Assembly (NCBI GenBank): GCA_028871815.1
Contig: JAGWMJ010000001.1
Span: forward strand, 186,001-250,000
Length of the DNA: 64,000 nt
From: Armatimonadota bacterium
GTDB taxonomy: Bacteria > Armatimonadota > Chthonomonadetes > Chthonomonadales > Chthonomonadaceae
Reading direction: 5' to 3'
The notes beneath the pieces are model-generated. The model ran no database searches. It was not told the DNA's origin and was given only the letters and a program-made list of their open reading frames with translations. A program made the translations under genes and the position numbers. Below are positions 8,999-17,039 of the stretch, one piece after another. Each line of letters opens with the position of its first letter. Positions within the stretch are counted from its first letter, which is position 1.

Positions 8999-9772
8999 AT
9001 GCGATTGAGCTGCTGCGCGTACAGCTATCGGCAGGCCCTCCAGGCCGGTTCGATGAGCCTGGAACAGTTTGTGACCACATGCCGCGACCTGGGCTTGACC
9101 GGCGTGGAGTTGACCTCCTACTACTTTCCCAGTACGGACCGCAGCTACCTGAACCGGTTGAAGCGGCACTGCCATGCGAGCGGCATCAGCGTTTCGGGCT
9201 GCGCGGTGGGCACCGACTTTGCTGCCTCGGACGAAGCGGTACGCGCCAAACATCTCGAAACCACACTGGCCTGGCTGGAGCATTGTGTGGCGCTGGGCGC
9301 GCCGACGCTGCGGGTGTTCGCTGGATATGTCCGCCCTGGCGAGGACGCACAAGCGGCGCGCAGACATGTGGTGGAGTGTTTGCAAACATGCGCTCCCACC
9401 GCGGAGGCATGCGGCGTGGTATTGGCGTTGGAGAACCATGGCGGCCTGACAGCGACGCCGGAGCAGACCGTTGCGCTGCTGGATGCCGTGGACCACGACT
9501 GGGTCTGCCTGAATCTGGATTGCGGCAACTTCGGCGGGGACTTCTACGCCGGATTTGAACAGTGTGCACCCTACGCTGTCGCCTGCCACGCCAAGGTTCA
9601 TGCCCAACCGGAGCCATCCGGTCTCAGGCCCGAAGTGGACTACCGGCGGGTTCGCCGAATTCTGGAGGAGGCCGGATATCGGGGCTGGCTGGCGATTGAG
9701 TACGAAGAGGAGGCGCCCGCGGAGAGCGGCGTACCGAGCTTTGCCGCGAGCCTGCAGGCCGCGCTGAATTAG
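8999..9772 (+). CDS. Sugar phosphate isomerase/epimerase family TIM barrel
   Basis: A 257-residue xylose-isomerase-like TIM barrel (AP endonuclease 2 family). Visible metal-site segments are LENHGG, LDCGN, HAKVHA and the C-terminal AIEYEEE. Such proteins isomerise or epimerise sugars or inositols; the substrate is not deducible. A good Shine-Dalgarno AGGGAG at 8986-8992 lies just ahead of ATG 8999. The next + strand gene is purC, with a convergent predicted small RNA between. Confidence 0.85.
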   Translation: MRLSCCAYSYRQALQAGSMSLEQFVTTCRDLGLTGVELTSYYFPSTDRSYLNRLKRHCHASGISVSGCAVGTDFAASDEAVRAKHLETTLAWLEHCVALGAPTLRVFAGYVRPGEDAQAARRHVVECLQTCAPTAEACGVVLALENHGGLTATPEQTVALLDAVDHDWVCLNLDCGNFGGDFYAGFEQCAPYAVACHAKVHAQPEPSGLRPEVDYRRVRRILEEAGYRGWLAIEYEEEAPAESGVPSFAASLQAALN

Positions 9773-9779
9773 GCTGTGT

Positions 9780-9945
9780 ACAAAAGGGGGCGGCGCCTCC
9801 GCGTTACCGCTGCGGCGCCGCCCCACGAATTGGGGTCATGTATGAGGCTATCCTTCACTCAGTGCGCCTGGAATAGCCAGCCGGAGGATCGGCCGGCCTC
9901 ACTGAAGTGCGCATCTTGCCGGGGCAAAGCCATTCCATAAGGAAC
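9780..9945 (-). ncRNA. Candidate small RNA between the isomerase gene and purC
   Basis: A minus-strand promoter at 9952-9980 points into this interval and a terminator with a T-run closes it, giving a transcript of about 165 nt with no convincing reading frame. Complementary segments can form a 9-bp stem (GGAATGGCT with GGCTATTCC, two wobble pairs) around smaller hairpins. Two related 16-nt elements, CCTTCACTCAGTGCGC at 9852-9867 and CCTCACTGAAGTGCGC at 9897-9912 (plus-strand text), each form a CAC/GUG mini-hairpin. I do not recognise the family; 6S RNA is possible by size and by a purine-gene neighbour but was not shown. Confidence 0.45.
9782..9824 (-). terminator. Rho-independent terminator of the predicted minus-strand small RNA
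   Basis: A perfect 11-bp GC stem (9787-9797 pairing with 9814-9824) has a 16-nt loop. Read on the minus strand it is followed by C and then TTTT (complement of 9782-9785), the layout of an intrinsic terminator. On the plus strand no T-run follows, though the hairpin may still help end the upstream isomerase transcript. Confidence 0.6.
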
Positions 9946-9951
9946 GTGTTA

Positions 9952-9980
9952 AGTTTAGCACACTCCCATCACTCTGTCAA
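9952..9980 (-). promoter_or_regulatory. Sigma-70-type promoter for the predicted small RNA
   Basis: On the minus strand there is a perfect -35 TTGACA (complement of 9975-9980), a 17-bp spacer and a -10 TAAACT (complement of 9952-9957; 4 of 6 consensus matches). No protein gene lies downstream in this orientation. Confidence 0.55.
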
Positions 9981-10032
9981 GCGGTGGCGGAAGGTACCAT
10001 CTTTGGCGTAGGTCGCACGACGGAGGGAATGA

Positions 10033-10968
10033 GTGCAGGAAGCCATTCTTCATACGCGTATTCCTGGGCTGGCCGCGCCGAGAAGCGGTAAGGTTCGGGA
10101 TTGCTACGACCTGGGCGGTCTGCTCCTTCTGGTGGCCACCGACCGGATCTCTGCGTACGACGTAATTATGCCGAACGGCATTCCCGGCAAAGGGAAGGTT
10201 CTCACGCAGCTCTCCGCATTCTGGTTTGGGAAGCTGCCTTCGGATGTGCCTACTCATCTGGTTTCCGCGGATGACGAATCGATACTGGACGCGCTGATGA
10301 GCGAGGGTCTGCGCATAGATGAGACTCTTGCCGCCCTGCTGAAGGGCCGGACTACGCTGGCGCTGAAGGCGACTCCGATACCCATCGAGTGCGTTGCAAG
10401 AGGCTACCTGGCAGGGTCGCTGTGGCAGGAGTATCGCGACGCGGGCGGAGAGCAGCACGAGGTGAACCTCCACGGCACCCCACTGCCGGCTGGGCTTACC
10501 GAGTCGAGCCGCCTCGCCCATCCGATTTTTACTCCCGCGACCAAGGCCGAAAGCGGCCATGACATCAACATCGGCATGGAGGAGGTCGCGGCGATCACAT
10601 CGCCCTCGCTGGCCGAGCGGCTGCGAGCGACAACTCTGCAGCTGTACGCCACCGCGGCAGCAAGAGCTCTTGAGCGCGGGATCATCATCGCCGACACCAA
10701 GTTTGAATTTGGTTGGCACTCGGGCGAGTTGAGGTTGATCGATGAGGCTTTGACGCCCGACTCGTCGCGATTCTGGGACGCGGCCGCCTACGAGCCCGGT
10801 CGTTCACAAGCCTCCTTTGACAAGCAGTTTGTTCGCGATTGGCTGATTGAATCGGGATGGAACAGAACGCCGCCCGCGCCGATGCTGCCGCCGGAGGTGG
10901 TTCAGGGCACCGTAAACCGGTACTGCGAGGCATTCCGCCGGATCACCGGCGCTGAACCGGCGCTGTAG
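10033..10968 (+). CDS. purC: SAICAR synthase (phosphoribosylaminoimidazole-succinocarboxamide synthase)
   Basis: Joins CAIR and aspartate with ATP in de novo purine synthesis. The 311-residue protein has the family N-terminal GKVRDCYDLG, the LVATDRISAYDVIMPNGIPG segment, ECVARGYLAGS and the C-terminal IADTKFEFG and DEALTPDSSRFW motifs. The length fits the longer SAICAR-synthase subgroup. The start is GTG 10033, preceded by GGAGGG at 10022-10027 with 5-nt spacing; the nearby ATG at 10029 is out of frame. It stands alone, not in a purine operon. Confidence 0.96.
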   Translation: MQEAILHTRIPGLAAPRSGKVRDCYDLGGLLLLVATDRISAYDVIMPNGIPGKGKVLTQLSAFWFGKLPSDVPTHLVSADDESILDALMSEGLRIDETLAALLKGRTTLALKATPIPIECVARGYLAGSLWQEYRDAGGEQHEVNLHGTPLPAGLTESSRLAHPIFTPATKAESGHDINIGMEEVAAITSPSLAERLRATTLQLYATAAARALERGIIIADTKFEFGWHSGELRLIDEALTPDSSRFWDAAAYEPGRSQASFDKQFVRDWLIESGWNRTPPAPMLPPEVVQGTVNRYCEAFRRITGAEPAL

Positions 10969-10980
10969 CGCAGCGGCAAA

Positions 10981-12270
10981 TCAACGCGCCGCGCGCCGGC
11001 CCTGCTCCTGGTAAGCCGCGACGCGTCCGGCCAGGTAGTGCGTAACGTGGGCATCCACCAGGATGGCATCGTCGGCGTACTCCACGCGCGCCACCCGACC
11101 GTATTCGTAGCACTGGGCAACCAGATCGCTGCGGCTGTAGGGAAGCTTCAGGTGAACCTCCACCAGCAGGTCCTCGAGCGTAGCAACAACGCGCCGCACA
11201 AGGTGGGGAATGCCCTCGGCGGTTGTTGCCGAGATGTAACATGCGTTCTCGTCTTCGGCCACAAGCTGGCGCAGTTCGTACTTGTCGACAACCAGATCGG
11301 CTTTGTTATAGACGGTGACTACAGGCTTGTCGGCAATCTGCAGGCTGCTGAGCACCTCAAGCACGGCGTCATGCTGTTGATCGCGATGCGGGTGGTGGGC
11401 ATCCACAACGTGGATCAGGAAGTCGGCCTCCAGCGTCTCCTCCAGCGTGGCGCGAAACGATGCGACGAGATGCGTAGGCAGGTTGCGGATGAACCCTACC
11501 GTATCGGTTACCAGAATGGCCCAGCCATCCGGGAGAACCACGCGGCGGGTGGTGGGGTCCAGCGTGGCAAAGAGCTGCGGGTCGGCGTAAACCTCGCTGC
11601 CGGAAAGCGTGTTGAGCAGGGTCGATTTGCCGGCGCTGGTGTATCCCACCACGGCCGCGGTTGGAAACGGCAGATTGCGCCGGTGCGTTCTCTGCTGCTG
11701 CCGAGCGCTGCGCACTTCCGCCAACTGTGCCTCGAGGTCGTTAATGGTGTCGCGCACTTTGCGGCGGTCGGTTTCCAGCTTGGTTTCGCCAAACCCGCCG
11801 CGGACTCCGATGCCGCCCTGCTGCCGTTCGAATTTGGTATAGAGGCTGCTCAGCCGGGGAAGCAGATAGGTGAGCTGCGCCAGCTCAACCTGCAGTTTTC
11901 CCTCCCGGGTGCGGGCGCGCTGCGCGAAGATATCCAGGATCAGCTGCGTGCGATCGATTACGCGACATTTGACCGCTTCTTCCATGTTGCGCGCCTGTGT
12001 GGGCGAGAGCTCGCTATCTACGATGACCAGATTTGCGCTGGCATCCAGCACACCGGCGTAGAGTTCCTCCACCTTGCCGGGGCCGATAAAGGTGCGTGGA
12101 TCCGGCCGGTCGCGTTTCTGGTAAAAGTCGCCCACCACGAGCGCGCCGGCTGTTGCGGTAAGCTCATTAAGCTCTTCCAGCGCCCACGGACGCAGCGTTT
12201 CATCGGGCTCAACCGAAACCAGCAGAGCCCGTTCCACATCATTCACTTCGTGCACAGGGCGCCGATTCAT
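10981..12270 (-). CDS. hflX: GTPase HflX
   Basis: A ribosome-associated GTPase that splits stalled or hibernating ribosomes. The N-terminal HflX domain includes the glycine-rich GGIGVRGGFGETKLETDRR segment, and the G domain has Walker A GYTSAGKST, DTVGFIRNLP (G3) and NKAD (G4). Length 429 residues from ATG 12270; the upstream GTG/ATG options to 12300 add unconserved residues. Convergent with purC, the two stops being 12 bp apart. Confidence 0.95.
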   Translation of the reverse strand: MNRRPVHEVNDVERALLVSVEPDETLRPWALEELNELTATAGALVVGDFYQKRDRPDPRTFIGPGKVEELYAGVLDASANLVIVDSELSPTQARNMEEAVKCRVIDRTQLILDIFAQRARTREGKLQVELAQLTYLLPRLSSLYTKFERQQGGIGVRGGFGETKLETDRRKVRDTINDLEAQLAEVRSARQQQRTHRRNLPFPTAAVVGYTSAGKSTLLNTLSGSEVYADPQLFATLDPTTRRVVLPDGWAILVTDTVGFIRNLPTHLVASFRATLEETLEADFLIHVVDAHHPHRDQQHDAVLEVLSSLQIADKPVVTVYNKADLVVDKYELRQLVAEDENACYISATTAEGIPHLVRRVVATLEDLLVEVHLKLPYSRSDLVAQCYEYGRVARVEYADDAILVDAHVTHYLAGRVAAYQEQGRRAAR

Positions 12271-12342
12271 GCTGCGAGTGTGCCATAGCGCGCCCCGCAA
12301 GTCAAGGCGAGTCGTTCATTTCAGTCTACCGGGAGGTTCACC

Positions 12343-13113
12343 ATGGTAACGTTAAACAGGCGGCAACGGCGGCGTGTGGAGGGCGAGATCCGCGCCGAGG
12401 TTGAAACGCGGGAGGTTTCACCGGAGCGCCTGGCGCTGGTGCTATGCGACGTTTGGGATCAACACTGGTGCCGCGCCGCGGCCGATCGCGTGGACGAGCT
12501 GGCGCCGGCGGTGGATCGCGTAGTGCGGTGCGCTCGCGAACTTGGCGCGCACATCATTCACGCTCCCAGCGACGTTATGGGCCACTACGAGGGCTCGGTC
12601 GCGCGGCTCCGCGCGATGGAAGCGCCGAAGGCAGACCCACCTCCACTCCGGCCACCGGCGGAGGAGCCACCACTCCCGGTCGACGTTTCGGACGGCGGCT
12701 GCGAATCGGAGGGAGCGACTCCGGACTGGGTCTGGTCGCGACAGCATGCCGCGATCGGCATCGAGGATTCCGACGCCCTTTCGGATGTTGGCGACGAGGT
12801 GTACAACCTGCTTCGGATGTGGCGCATCGAAACGGCGCTGATGATGGGCGTGCACACCAATATGTGTGTGCTGAACCGGTCCTTCGCGATCCGCGCGATG
12901 CTGAGCCGCGGCGTAGATGTTGTGCTGGTGCGCGATCTCACCGACGCCATGTACAGCCCGTCGATGCCGCCTCATGTAAACCACTTTGAAGGCGTGAACC
13001 TGGTGGTTCAACACATCGAGACGTGGCTGTGCCCCAGTATCCTCAGCACCGATATAACGGGTGAAGCGGCGTTTCGATTCCGCGATGACACCGGCGGCCT
13101 GGCGTCTCGATAA
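12343..13113 (+). CDS. Isochorismatase-family cysteine hydrolase
   Basis: A 256-residue member of the isochorismatase/nicotinamidase fold. The catalytic Asp is likely D36 in LVLCDVWDQHW and the nucleophile C175 in GVHTNMCV. The usual catalytic Lys before the third strand appears to be Arg (R133 in WSRQHAAI), so ordinary amidase chemistry is uncertain. A proline-rich insertion lies around residues 96-112. A strong Shine-Dalgarno GGGAGG at 12331-12336 fixes ATG 12343. Substrate unknown. Confidence 0.82.
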   Translation: MVTLNRRQRRRVEGEIRAEVETREVSPERLALVLCDVWDQHWCRAAADRVDELAPAVDRVVRCARELGAHIIHAPSDVMGHYEGSVARLRAMEAPKADPPPLRPPAEEPPLPVDVSDGGCESEGATPDWVWSRQHAAIGIEDSDALSDVGDEVYNLLRMWRIETALMMGVHTNMCVLNRSFAIRAMLSRGVDVVLVRDLTDAMYSPSMPPHVNHFEGVNLVVQHIETWLCPSILSTDITGEAAFRFRDDTGGLASR

Positions 13114-13120
13114 CGCGCCG

Positions 13121-14128
13121 CTACCGCAATGCCAGTTGTGGATCGCGCGGTCGCGGCAGACCGTACCACGCGTCATTGCAGGCGGCCAAATCCTCCTCCG
13201 TGAGGCTGAGCGTCGGCGCCGCCAGCGTATCCGCTAGCTGCTCGGGCCGCGTTGCGCCGACGATTGCGCTCGTTATCCCGGGCTGCTGGAGGATCCACGC
13301 CACGGCCGCTTGCGCAAGCGGTATGTTCTGTGGCCCGAAGTGCGCGGCAAGCCGCTCAACTGCCTCAAACTGTGCCTGCTTCCAGTAACGGTCAAAGTAG
13401 ATCGGCGAGCGTCCCTGGAAGACATCGAAGCGCGTACCAGCCGGCGCGGGCGATCCCTCGCGGTATTTACCGGTAAGGAAGCCGCCCGCCAGCGGGTTGT
13501 AGGGTATGACGCCAATGCCCTCGTCGCGGCAGATCGGCAAAACCTCATCTTCGATCGACCGGAACAGCAGGTTGTAACGGGGCTGGATGCAGTCAAAACG
13601 AGCGATGTTGAGACGATCACTCGTCCAGAGCGCCTTTGCCAGCTGCCAAGCGCCGAAGTTGGAGCAGCCGATGTACCGTACCTTGCCGCTGTGGACCAGG
13701 TCGTCAAACGCGCGGAGCGTCTCCTCGATCGGCGTTTCAGAATCGGGCGAGTGTGCCTGATAGAGGTCGATCCAATCGGTCTGGAGCCGGCGGAGGCTGG
13801 CGTCCACGGCCTCGATGATGTGCTTCCGCGACAGCCCGGAGTTCCAGGGCAGCTGACCCATACCGGCGCGGCACTTGGTGGCGAGAACAAAGCCGTCACG
13901 TTTACCGCGCAGCCAGCGGCCCACAATATCTTCGGTTCGGCCGGATACGCCGGATTCGACAGGAACGGGATAGACGTCGGCGGTATCGATAAAGTTGACG
14001 CCGCCCTCCGACGCACGGTTCATGATCTCGACCGAAGCGGCCTCGTCGCACTGTGCCCCGAAGGTCATGGTTCCCAAACATATTACGGACACTTTCAGGC
14101 CGGTGCGGCCCAATCTGCGATGCTGCAT
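13121..14128 (-). CDS. Aldo/keto reductase
   Basis: A 335-residue NAD(P)H-dependent oxidoreductase with the (beta/alpha)8 AKR fold. Visible: LGRTGLKVSVICLGTMTFG, FIDTADVYP (catalytic Asp and Tyr), KC (catalytic Lys in LATKCRAG), QAHSPDSETP (catalytic His), IGCSNFG, and a C-terminal AIVGATRPEQL cofactor site. The start is ATG 14128, with GGGAG about 11 nt upstream. The substrate is unknown. It is divergent from hpnJ. Confidence 0.92.
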   Translation of the reverse strand: MQHRRLGRTGLKVSVICLGTMTFGAQCDEAASVEIMNRASEGGVNFIDTADVYPVPVESGVSGRTEDIVGRWLRGKRDGFVLATKCRAGMGQLPWNSGLSRKHIIEAVDASLRRLQTDWIDLYQAHSPDSETPIEETLRAFDDLVHSGKVRYIGCSNFGAWQLAKALWTSDRLNIARFDCIQPRYNLLFRSIEDEVLPICRDEGIGVIPYNPLAGGFLTGKYREGSPAPAGTRFDVFQGRSPIYFDRYWKQAQFEAVERLAAHFGPQNIPLAQAAVAWILQQPGITSAIVGATRPEQLADTLAAPTLSLTEEDLAACNDAWYGLPRPRDPQLALR

Positions 14129-14256
14129 TGTAATCTGCGCTCCCTTCGCCACGTTCGATCGGACCGTTACGTTTTACCCGGTTCGAACGACGGCCGGCGG
14201 CCTGTCAGGCGCGTGGGTCGCAGAGGTATACTGAAGCAGTATCGGTTATAGGTTCA

Positions 14257-15714
14257 ATGGCAATAAAAACGCTGTTTCTCAGTCCCCCTTCGTTCGACGG
14301 CTTTGATGGCGGAGCCGGCTCCCGCTACCAGGCGAAGCGCGAAATCACGTCCTACTGGTATCCCACGTGGCTGGCACAGCCGGCCGCCATGGTGCCCGGC
14401 AGCCGGCTGGTCGATGCGCCGCCGCATCACCTGAACGTGGATGACATGCTGCGCGAGGCGGCCGAGTATGAGCTGGTGGTGATGCACACCAGTACGCCGT
14501 CGCTGGCCAATGACGTGGAGTGTGCTCGCCGCATCAAGGCTGTGAGCCCATCCACCAAAGTCGGCTTTATAGGGGCGCATGTAGCCGTCCTTCCGGAGAA
14601 GACTCTCACCGATCATCCGGTCATCGATTTTGTCTGCCGCCACGAATTTGACTACACGTGCAAGGAGTTGGCCGAAGGGCGTGACTGGAAGGATATCGCC
14701 GGTTTGAGCTGGAGGGCCGATAACGGCGAGCTTCAGCGCACGGGCGATCGCGAGCTGGTGCCGGATTGGGACGTGATGCCGAGCGTGATGCCGGTTTACG
14801 CGCGGGATTTAGATATCCGCAAGTACTTCATCGGCTACCTTCTGCACCCGTATGTGTCGTTTTACACCGGCCGTGGCTGCCCGGCAAAGTGCACCTTCTG
14901 TTTGTGGCCGCAAACCATCGGCGGGCACAAGTACCGCAACAAATCTCCTCTGGCCGTTGCCCGCGAGATGGAGGAGGCTCGCGCGCTATTTGGTGACACC
15001 GTCCGTGAATACATGTTTGACGACGACACCTTCACCATCGATCGCGAGCGCGCCGTGGCGATCAGCCATCACATGAAGCGCCTGAAGCTCACCTGGAGCT
15101 GCAATGCCCGCGCACATGTGGATTACGACACGCTGAAGCAGCTGCGCGATAACGGCCTTCGACTGCTGCTGGTGGGCTTTGAATCGGGCAATCAGCAGAT
15201 ACTCAACCGGATAAAGAAGGGCATCAAGCTGGATATGGCGCGGGAGTTCATGGCCAACTGCCGCAAGCTGGGCATCAAAGTCCACGGCACCTTCATCATC
15301 GGGCTGCCGATCGAAACGCGTGAAACGGTTGAAGAGACGATCCGGTTTGCGCAGGAGCTCGATCCGCATACGATCCAGGTCTCGATCGCCGCACCATATC
15401 CCGGTACCGAACTGTACGATCAGGCGGTTGCAAACGGCTGGTTTGCGCGCGATGGTCTGATCGCAAGTTCCGGTATTCAGACCTCCACGCTGGAGTATCC
15501 CGATCTGTCGACGGCTGAGATCGAGGATGCGGTGGAGCAGATGTACCGCCGGTTCTACTTCCGGCCACGTCCCATTCTGCGCATCGTCCGCGAGATGGCG
15601 GCTGACCGCCAGATGCTGGTACGGCGCCTGCGCGAAGGTGGCGAGTTCTTCACCTATCTCCGCGACCGCAAAGAGCAGTCTCGCCAGCGCGGAGCGGAAG
15701 CTCTGGCGCGCTGA
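14257..15714 (+). CDS. hpnJ: Hopanoid-associated B12-binding radical SAM protein HpnJ
   Basis: Acts in hopanoid side-chain tailoring; in Burkholderia hpnJ is required, with hpnI and hpnK, for the cyclitol ether of bacteriohopanetetrol, where it is thought to contract the sugar ring. The N-terminus (LFLSPPSFDGFDGGAGSRYQ) and PTWLAQPAAMVPGSRLVDAP follow the HpnJ subfamily closely. A B12-binding-like domain (about 1-170) precedes the radical SAM core with C208, C212 and C215 in GCPAKCTFC. Length 485 residues. A TATACT at 14227-14232 could be the -10 of its promoter, but the -35 is weak. hpnK lies 5 kb downstream; no other hopanoid gene adjoins. Confidence 0.92.
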   Translation: MAIKTLFLSPPSFDGFDGGAGSRYQAKREITSYWYPTWLAQPAAMVPGSRLVDAPPHHLNVDDMLREAAEYELVVMHTSTPSLANDVECARRIKAVSPSTKVGFIGAHVAVLPEKTLTDHPVIDFVCRHEFDYTCKELAEGRDWKDIAGLSWRADNGELQRTGDRELVPDWDVMPSVMPVYARDLDIRKYFIGYLLHPYVSFYTGRGCPAKCTFCLWPQTIGGHKYRNKSPLAVAREMEEARALFGDTVREYMFDDDTFTIDRERAVAISHHMKRLKLTWSCNARAHVDYDTLKQLRDNGLRLLLVGFESGNQQILNRIKKGIKLDMAREFMANCRKLGIKVHGTFIIGLPIETRETVEETIRFAQELDPHTIQVSIAAPYPGTELYDQAVANGWFARDGLIASSGIQTSTLEYPDLSTAEIEDAVEQMYRRFYFRPRPILRIVREMAADRQMLVRRLREGGEFFTYLRDRKEQSRQRGAEALAR

Positions 15715-16999
15715 CGGCGTAACAAGGTTCAAGCTCATTCAGCAGCAGCCTCGCGTTGTGATTGTGGGTGGTGGGTTTGGCGGCCTTGCAGCAGCGCGCG
15801 CCCTCTCGCGAGCGCCGGTGTTCGTGACCGTTATCGATCGCAGCAACAGCCACCTGTTTCAGCCGCTGTTGTACCAGGTAGCCACGGCCGGGCTTTCGCC
15901 GGCCGACATCGCCCGGCCAATCCGGAACATTCTGCGGCGACAGCTGAATGCAGACGTGCTGCTGGCGGAAGTCACCGGTGTAGACCTCGACCGACGGCGG
16001 GTGAACCTGGCCGGAGGAGACTCGCGGCCCTACGACTATCTCGTACTCGCCACCGGCGCCGTGGATTGCTACTTCGGGCATGATGACTGGGCTTTTGCAG
16101 CGCCGGGCCTGAAGGGCATTCCCGGAGCGACGCACATACGCTCCCGAATTCTCCGCGCTTTCGAGAAGGCCGAAGCGGAGTCGGATCAAGGTCGGCGGAA
16201 CCGACTGCTGACGTTTGTGATTGTGGGCGGCGGACCGACTGGTGTGGAGATGGCGGGAGCCATTGCCGAACTTGCGCGGTTGGCGCTGCCGGCCGATTTT
16301 CGACACATCGATACCAGGTCGGCTCGGATCATCCTTGTGGAGGCCGGCCCGCGCCTGCTGGCGGCATTCAGCGAACCGCTTTCAGCCGCGGCGCGCAGGC
16401 GGCTTGAGCGAATGGGCGTCGAGATTCGGTGCGGCTCGCGCGTGGAGACGATCGATGGCGTTGGTGTATTTGCCGCGGGAGAAGAGATCCCTGCCGAGAC
16501 GGTTATCTGGGCTGCCGGCGTTACAGCCACTCCGGTCTGCCAGTGGCTGCGTTGTGAATGCGGCAGCGGCGGCCGTGTTCCGGTTCTACCGGATTTGAGC
16601 ATCGAGGGCCGGCCGGAGGTATTCGTGGTGGGCGACGCCGCGCTGGTAAAGCGGGGTCACGACTATGTTCCCGGCCTGGCGCCTGCCGCGCAGCAGGAGG
16701 GGCGATACGCTGCCAGTGTGATCGCCGCACGCGCCGCGGGCCGTCCGGACCCGAAACCGTGGGTCTATCTCGACAAGGGCATGATGGCTACGGTTGGACG
16801 AAAGTTTGCCGTTGCACAAGTCGGACCACTGAAGCTGACCGGAGTCGCGGCATGGTTGGCATGGATGGCCATTCACGTCTACTACCTGATCGGGTTTCGC
16901 AGTCGCCTGCTGGTGATGCTGGAGTGGGCGTGGGCGTACTTTACGTTTCAGCGCGGCGCCCGGCTGATCACCGTGCCGGCGGATGACGCAAACAGTTGA
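15638..16999 (+). CDS. ndh: NDH-2 type NADH dehydrogenase (FAD)
   Basis: A single-subunit, non-proton-pumping NADH:quinone oxidoreductase at the inner membrane. Two Rossmann motifs are visible: VVIVGGGFGGLAAARAL for FAD and VIVGGGPTGVEMAGA for NADH. HLFQPLLYQVATAGLSP, VIWAAGV and VFVVGDAA are family signatures, and hydrophobic C-terminal residues (AWLAWMAIHVYYLIGFR) suggest membrane contact. The start is unclear: conserved sequence begins only at about 15750. ATG 15527 and GTG 15638 overlap hpnJ, and GTG 15758 would cut into the first strand; an ATT at 15737 behind AAGG is possible. The 3' end is followed closely by the GH35 gene. Confidence 0.9.
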   Translation: MASSSPISATAKSSLASAERKLWRADGVTRFKLIQQQPRVVIVGGGFGGLAAARALSRAPVFVTVIDRSNSHLFQPLLYQVATAGLSPADIARPIRNILRRQLNADVLLAEVTGVDLDRRRVNLAGGDSRPYDYLVLATGAVDCYFGHDDWAFAAPGLKGIPGATHIRSRILRAFEKAEAESDQGRRNRLLTFVIVGGGPTGVEMAGAIAELARLALPADFRHIDTRSARIILVEAGPRLLAAFSEPLSAAARRRLERMGVEIRCGSRVETIDGVGVFAAGEEIPAETVIWAAGVTATPVCQWLRCECGSGGRVPVLPDLSIEGRPEVFVVGDAALVKRGHDYVPGLAPAAQQEGRYAASVIAARAAGRPDPKPWVYLDKGMMATVGRKFAVAQVGPLKLTGVAAWLAWMAIHVYYLIGFRSRLLVMLEWAWAYFTFQRGARLITVPADDANS

Positions 17000-17039
17000 A
17001 AGATCGCCGTTGTGTGGCCGGGGCAGAAGGAGCGTGAAC

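Noticed and set aside
14160-14200. GGTTCGAA resembling a tRNA T-loop upstream of hpnJ
   Set aside because: No acceptor stem, D-arm or anticodon arm can be drawn around it.
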